From Paracoccaceae bacterium (GTDB lineage: Bacteria; Pseudomonadota; Alphaproteobacteria; Rhodobacterales; Rhodobacteraceae): a DNA stretch of 6,349 nt. The number at the start of each line of letters is the position of its first letter. Within the stretch, counting starts at the first letter, position 1. Below, in pieces: positions 5,677-6,349 of the stretch. Made by a program: the position numbers and the translations under genes. Location of the stretch: assembly GCA_007131945.1 (NCBI GenBank), contig SLPP01000257.1, positions 1 through 6,349 on the forward strand, given 5' to 3'. The notes beneath the pieces are model-generated. The model was given only the letters and a program-made list of their open reading frames with translations. It searched no databases and was not told the origin of the DNA.

Positions 5677-6349
5677 TCCAGAGCCTCCAACCTGTCCGGG
5701 TCAAAGCCTGGGGACAGTTCCCACTCGACGCCCTCCGGCGTATCTCTCAAAATCACCCCAACATTTTGAAGATCGTTTCTGATTTTGTCAGCGAGTTGGA
5801 AGTCTCTTTGCTTCTTTGCCTCGATCCGGCGCGAAATGAGTTCACCTATTCGTTTCTGCGGGTTCCTCGCTTCTATCGAAGGCGCGTGGCCTGTTACCAC
5901 TACGGCCGCTGCTGGTGCTGCTGGCACTTCTACGGTCGCACCCCTTCCCTTCACAGCCCGCCAAGCCCACTCGCTCATTTCCGGGGTCAGCAATCCCAGC
6001 AATGAAGCCCCAGCCCACAACCCGGCGGCGTCGTTTTTTTTTGCCAATCTTCGAAGCATGGTTATTGCGTCAGGCGTGTTCAGGTCATCAGCAATCGCAG
6101 CGAGAATTGCGTCGTCGGGCGCTCCTTCGCCCACACCGTCGATCATCCGTCGCCAGCGCGTCAACTCGCTGCGTGCCTCTTCGGCCTTCTCCTCCGTCCA
6201 GTCCATAGGCTTGCGGTAATGCGACTGCAGCATCACGAAGCGGATCACCTCGCCCGGCCAGCCCTGATCCAGCAGGTCCCGCACGGTGAAGAAGTTGCCG
6301 AGGCTCTTCGACATCTTCTTGCCCTCGACCTGCACCATCTCGTTGTGCA
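5673..6349 (-). CDS. cysS: Cysteinyl-tRNA synthetase, C-terminal part (5' end outside window)
   Basis: Class I aminoacyl-tRNA synthetase that charges tRNA-Cys with cysteine. Only about the last 225 codons are present; the reading frame runs open off the right edge, starting HNEMVQVEGKKMSKSLGNF. This contains the KMSKS ATP-binding loop in its typical CysRS setting (HNxMVxVxGxKMSKSLGN). After it come the helical stem-contact/anticodon-binding region, an Ala/Pro/Val-rich linker (around 5900-5950) and the C-terminal piece with the family-like RDFQLADKIRNDLQNVGVIL. The zinc ligands and the HIGH motif lie outside the window. The stop overlaps the cimA GTG start (GTGA). The part from about 5740 to 6110 is odd: lower G+C and rare codons (AGA three times, AGG, ATA twice) unlike the rest of the window, plus a run of nine A in the coding strand. 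The frame stays intact, so the gene looks functional. Confidence 0.95.
   Translation of the reverse strand, partial: HNEMVQVEGKKMSKSLGNFFTVRDLLDQGWPGEVIRFVMLQSHYRKPMDWTEEKAEEARSELTRWRRMIDGVGEGAPDDAILAAIADDLNTPDAITMLRRLAKKNDAAGLWAGASLLGLLTPEMSEWAWRAVKGRGATVEVPAAPAAAVVVTGHAPSIEARNPQKRIGELISRRIEAKKQRDFQLADKIRNDLQNVGVILRDTPEGVEWELSPGFDPDRLEALE
5684..5688 (-). promoter_or_regulatory. Ribosome binding site of cimA
   Basis: On the minus strand this reads GGAGG, seven bases before the GTG at 5676 and inside the last codons of cysS. It is the strongest Shine-Dalgarno sequence I see in the window and it decides the unusual GTG start. Confidence 0.75.
5740..6110 (-). other. Low-G+C, rare-codon patch within cysS
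   Basis: By hand count 5761-5820 holds 24 G+C in 60 bases, 5821-5880 holds 31, 6001-6060 holds 32 and 6061-6120 holds 34, against 40 in 6121-6180 and a visibly richer composition in neighbouring genes. The stretch 5881-6000, including the Ala-rich linker, is higher (40 and 39 of 60), so the patch is broken in two. In frame it uses AGA (three), AGG, ATA (two), CAA and AAT codons that are avoided nearby. The protein sequence remains CysRS-like. Confidence 0.55.
5763..5791 (-). promoter_or_regulatory. Promoter-like sequence inside cysS, ahead of cimA
   Basis: On the minus strand CTGACA (5786-5791, five of six matches to TTGACA) is followed after exactly 17 bases by CAAAAT (5763-5768, four of six matches to TATAAT, including A2 and the final T). 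Transcription would begin near 5756, about 80 bases before the cimA GTG. It lies in the most A+T-rich part of the window, where chance matches are more likely, so this is only a candidate internal promoter. Confidence 0.2.

Noticed and set aside
3958..5769. A 603-codon open frame on the plus strand opposite cimA and the methyltransferase
   Set aside because: Its translation is an Arg/Gly/Asp/His-rich, domain-free sequence, as expected from the antisense of high-GC3 genes. The minus-strand frames carry clear CimA and SAM-binding motifs.
5673..6349. cysS as a broken pseudogene because of the composition shift and poly-A run
   Set aside because: The frame is uninterrupted from the right edge to a stop that overlaps cimA, and the C-terminal sequence remains CysRS-like.

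Overview
The window looks like a chromosomal segment of an alphaproteobacterium, most probably a member of the Rhodobacteraceae (Roseobacter/Rhodobacter-type). The reasons are the high G+C content with strong GC3 bias, the flagellin-flaF-flbT-DUF1217 gene order, the short flagellin without a variable outer domain, and a degenerate squalene/phytoene-synthase-like gene of a kind common in that family. The taxonomic call rests on recognition of families and gene order, not on a database search.

Left part, plus strand (1-2505): a flagellar filament module. A complete 273-residue flagellin is followed by a perfect 30-base palindrome. Then come flaF, flbT and a DUF1217 gene, joined by two successive 4-base ATGA stop/start overlaps. 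Flagellin is the filament subunit. FlaF and FlbT are the alphaproteobacterial pair that control flagellin synthesis and secretion after transcription. The DUF1217 protein has no established function, but its tight coupling suggests it works in the same process. The palindrome probably lets flagellin mRNA accumulate far above the regulator mRNA.

A 48-base convergent gap (2506-2553) with an imperfect GC-rich hairpin separates this module from the minus-strand genes.

Right part, minus strand (2554-6349), read in order of transcription: the 3' portion of cysS (cysteinyl-tRNA synthetase, 5' end outside the window), cimA ((R)-citramalate synthase, first step of the pyruvate route to isoleucine), a small class I SAM-dependent methyltransferase of unknown substrate, and a squalene/phytoene-synthase-fold protein. 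The synthase-like protein lacks the aspartate motifs needed for prenyl transfer and resembles the NDUFAF6 type. cysS/cimA and cimA/methyltransferase overlap by 4 bases (GTGA and ATGA), and 46 bases separate the last two genes, so the four look like one transcription unit.

The window is mostly ordinary core genome; I saw no mobile element, CRISPR array, tRNA or rRNA. The points most worth a second look are: an A+T-richer, rare-codon patch in the C-terminal coding part of cysS that also holds a nine-A run and a promoter-like sequence ahead of cimA; the catalytically degenerate synthase-like protein; the perfect palindrome after flagellin; and the uncharacterised DUF1217 and methyltransferase genes coupled to well-understood partners.
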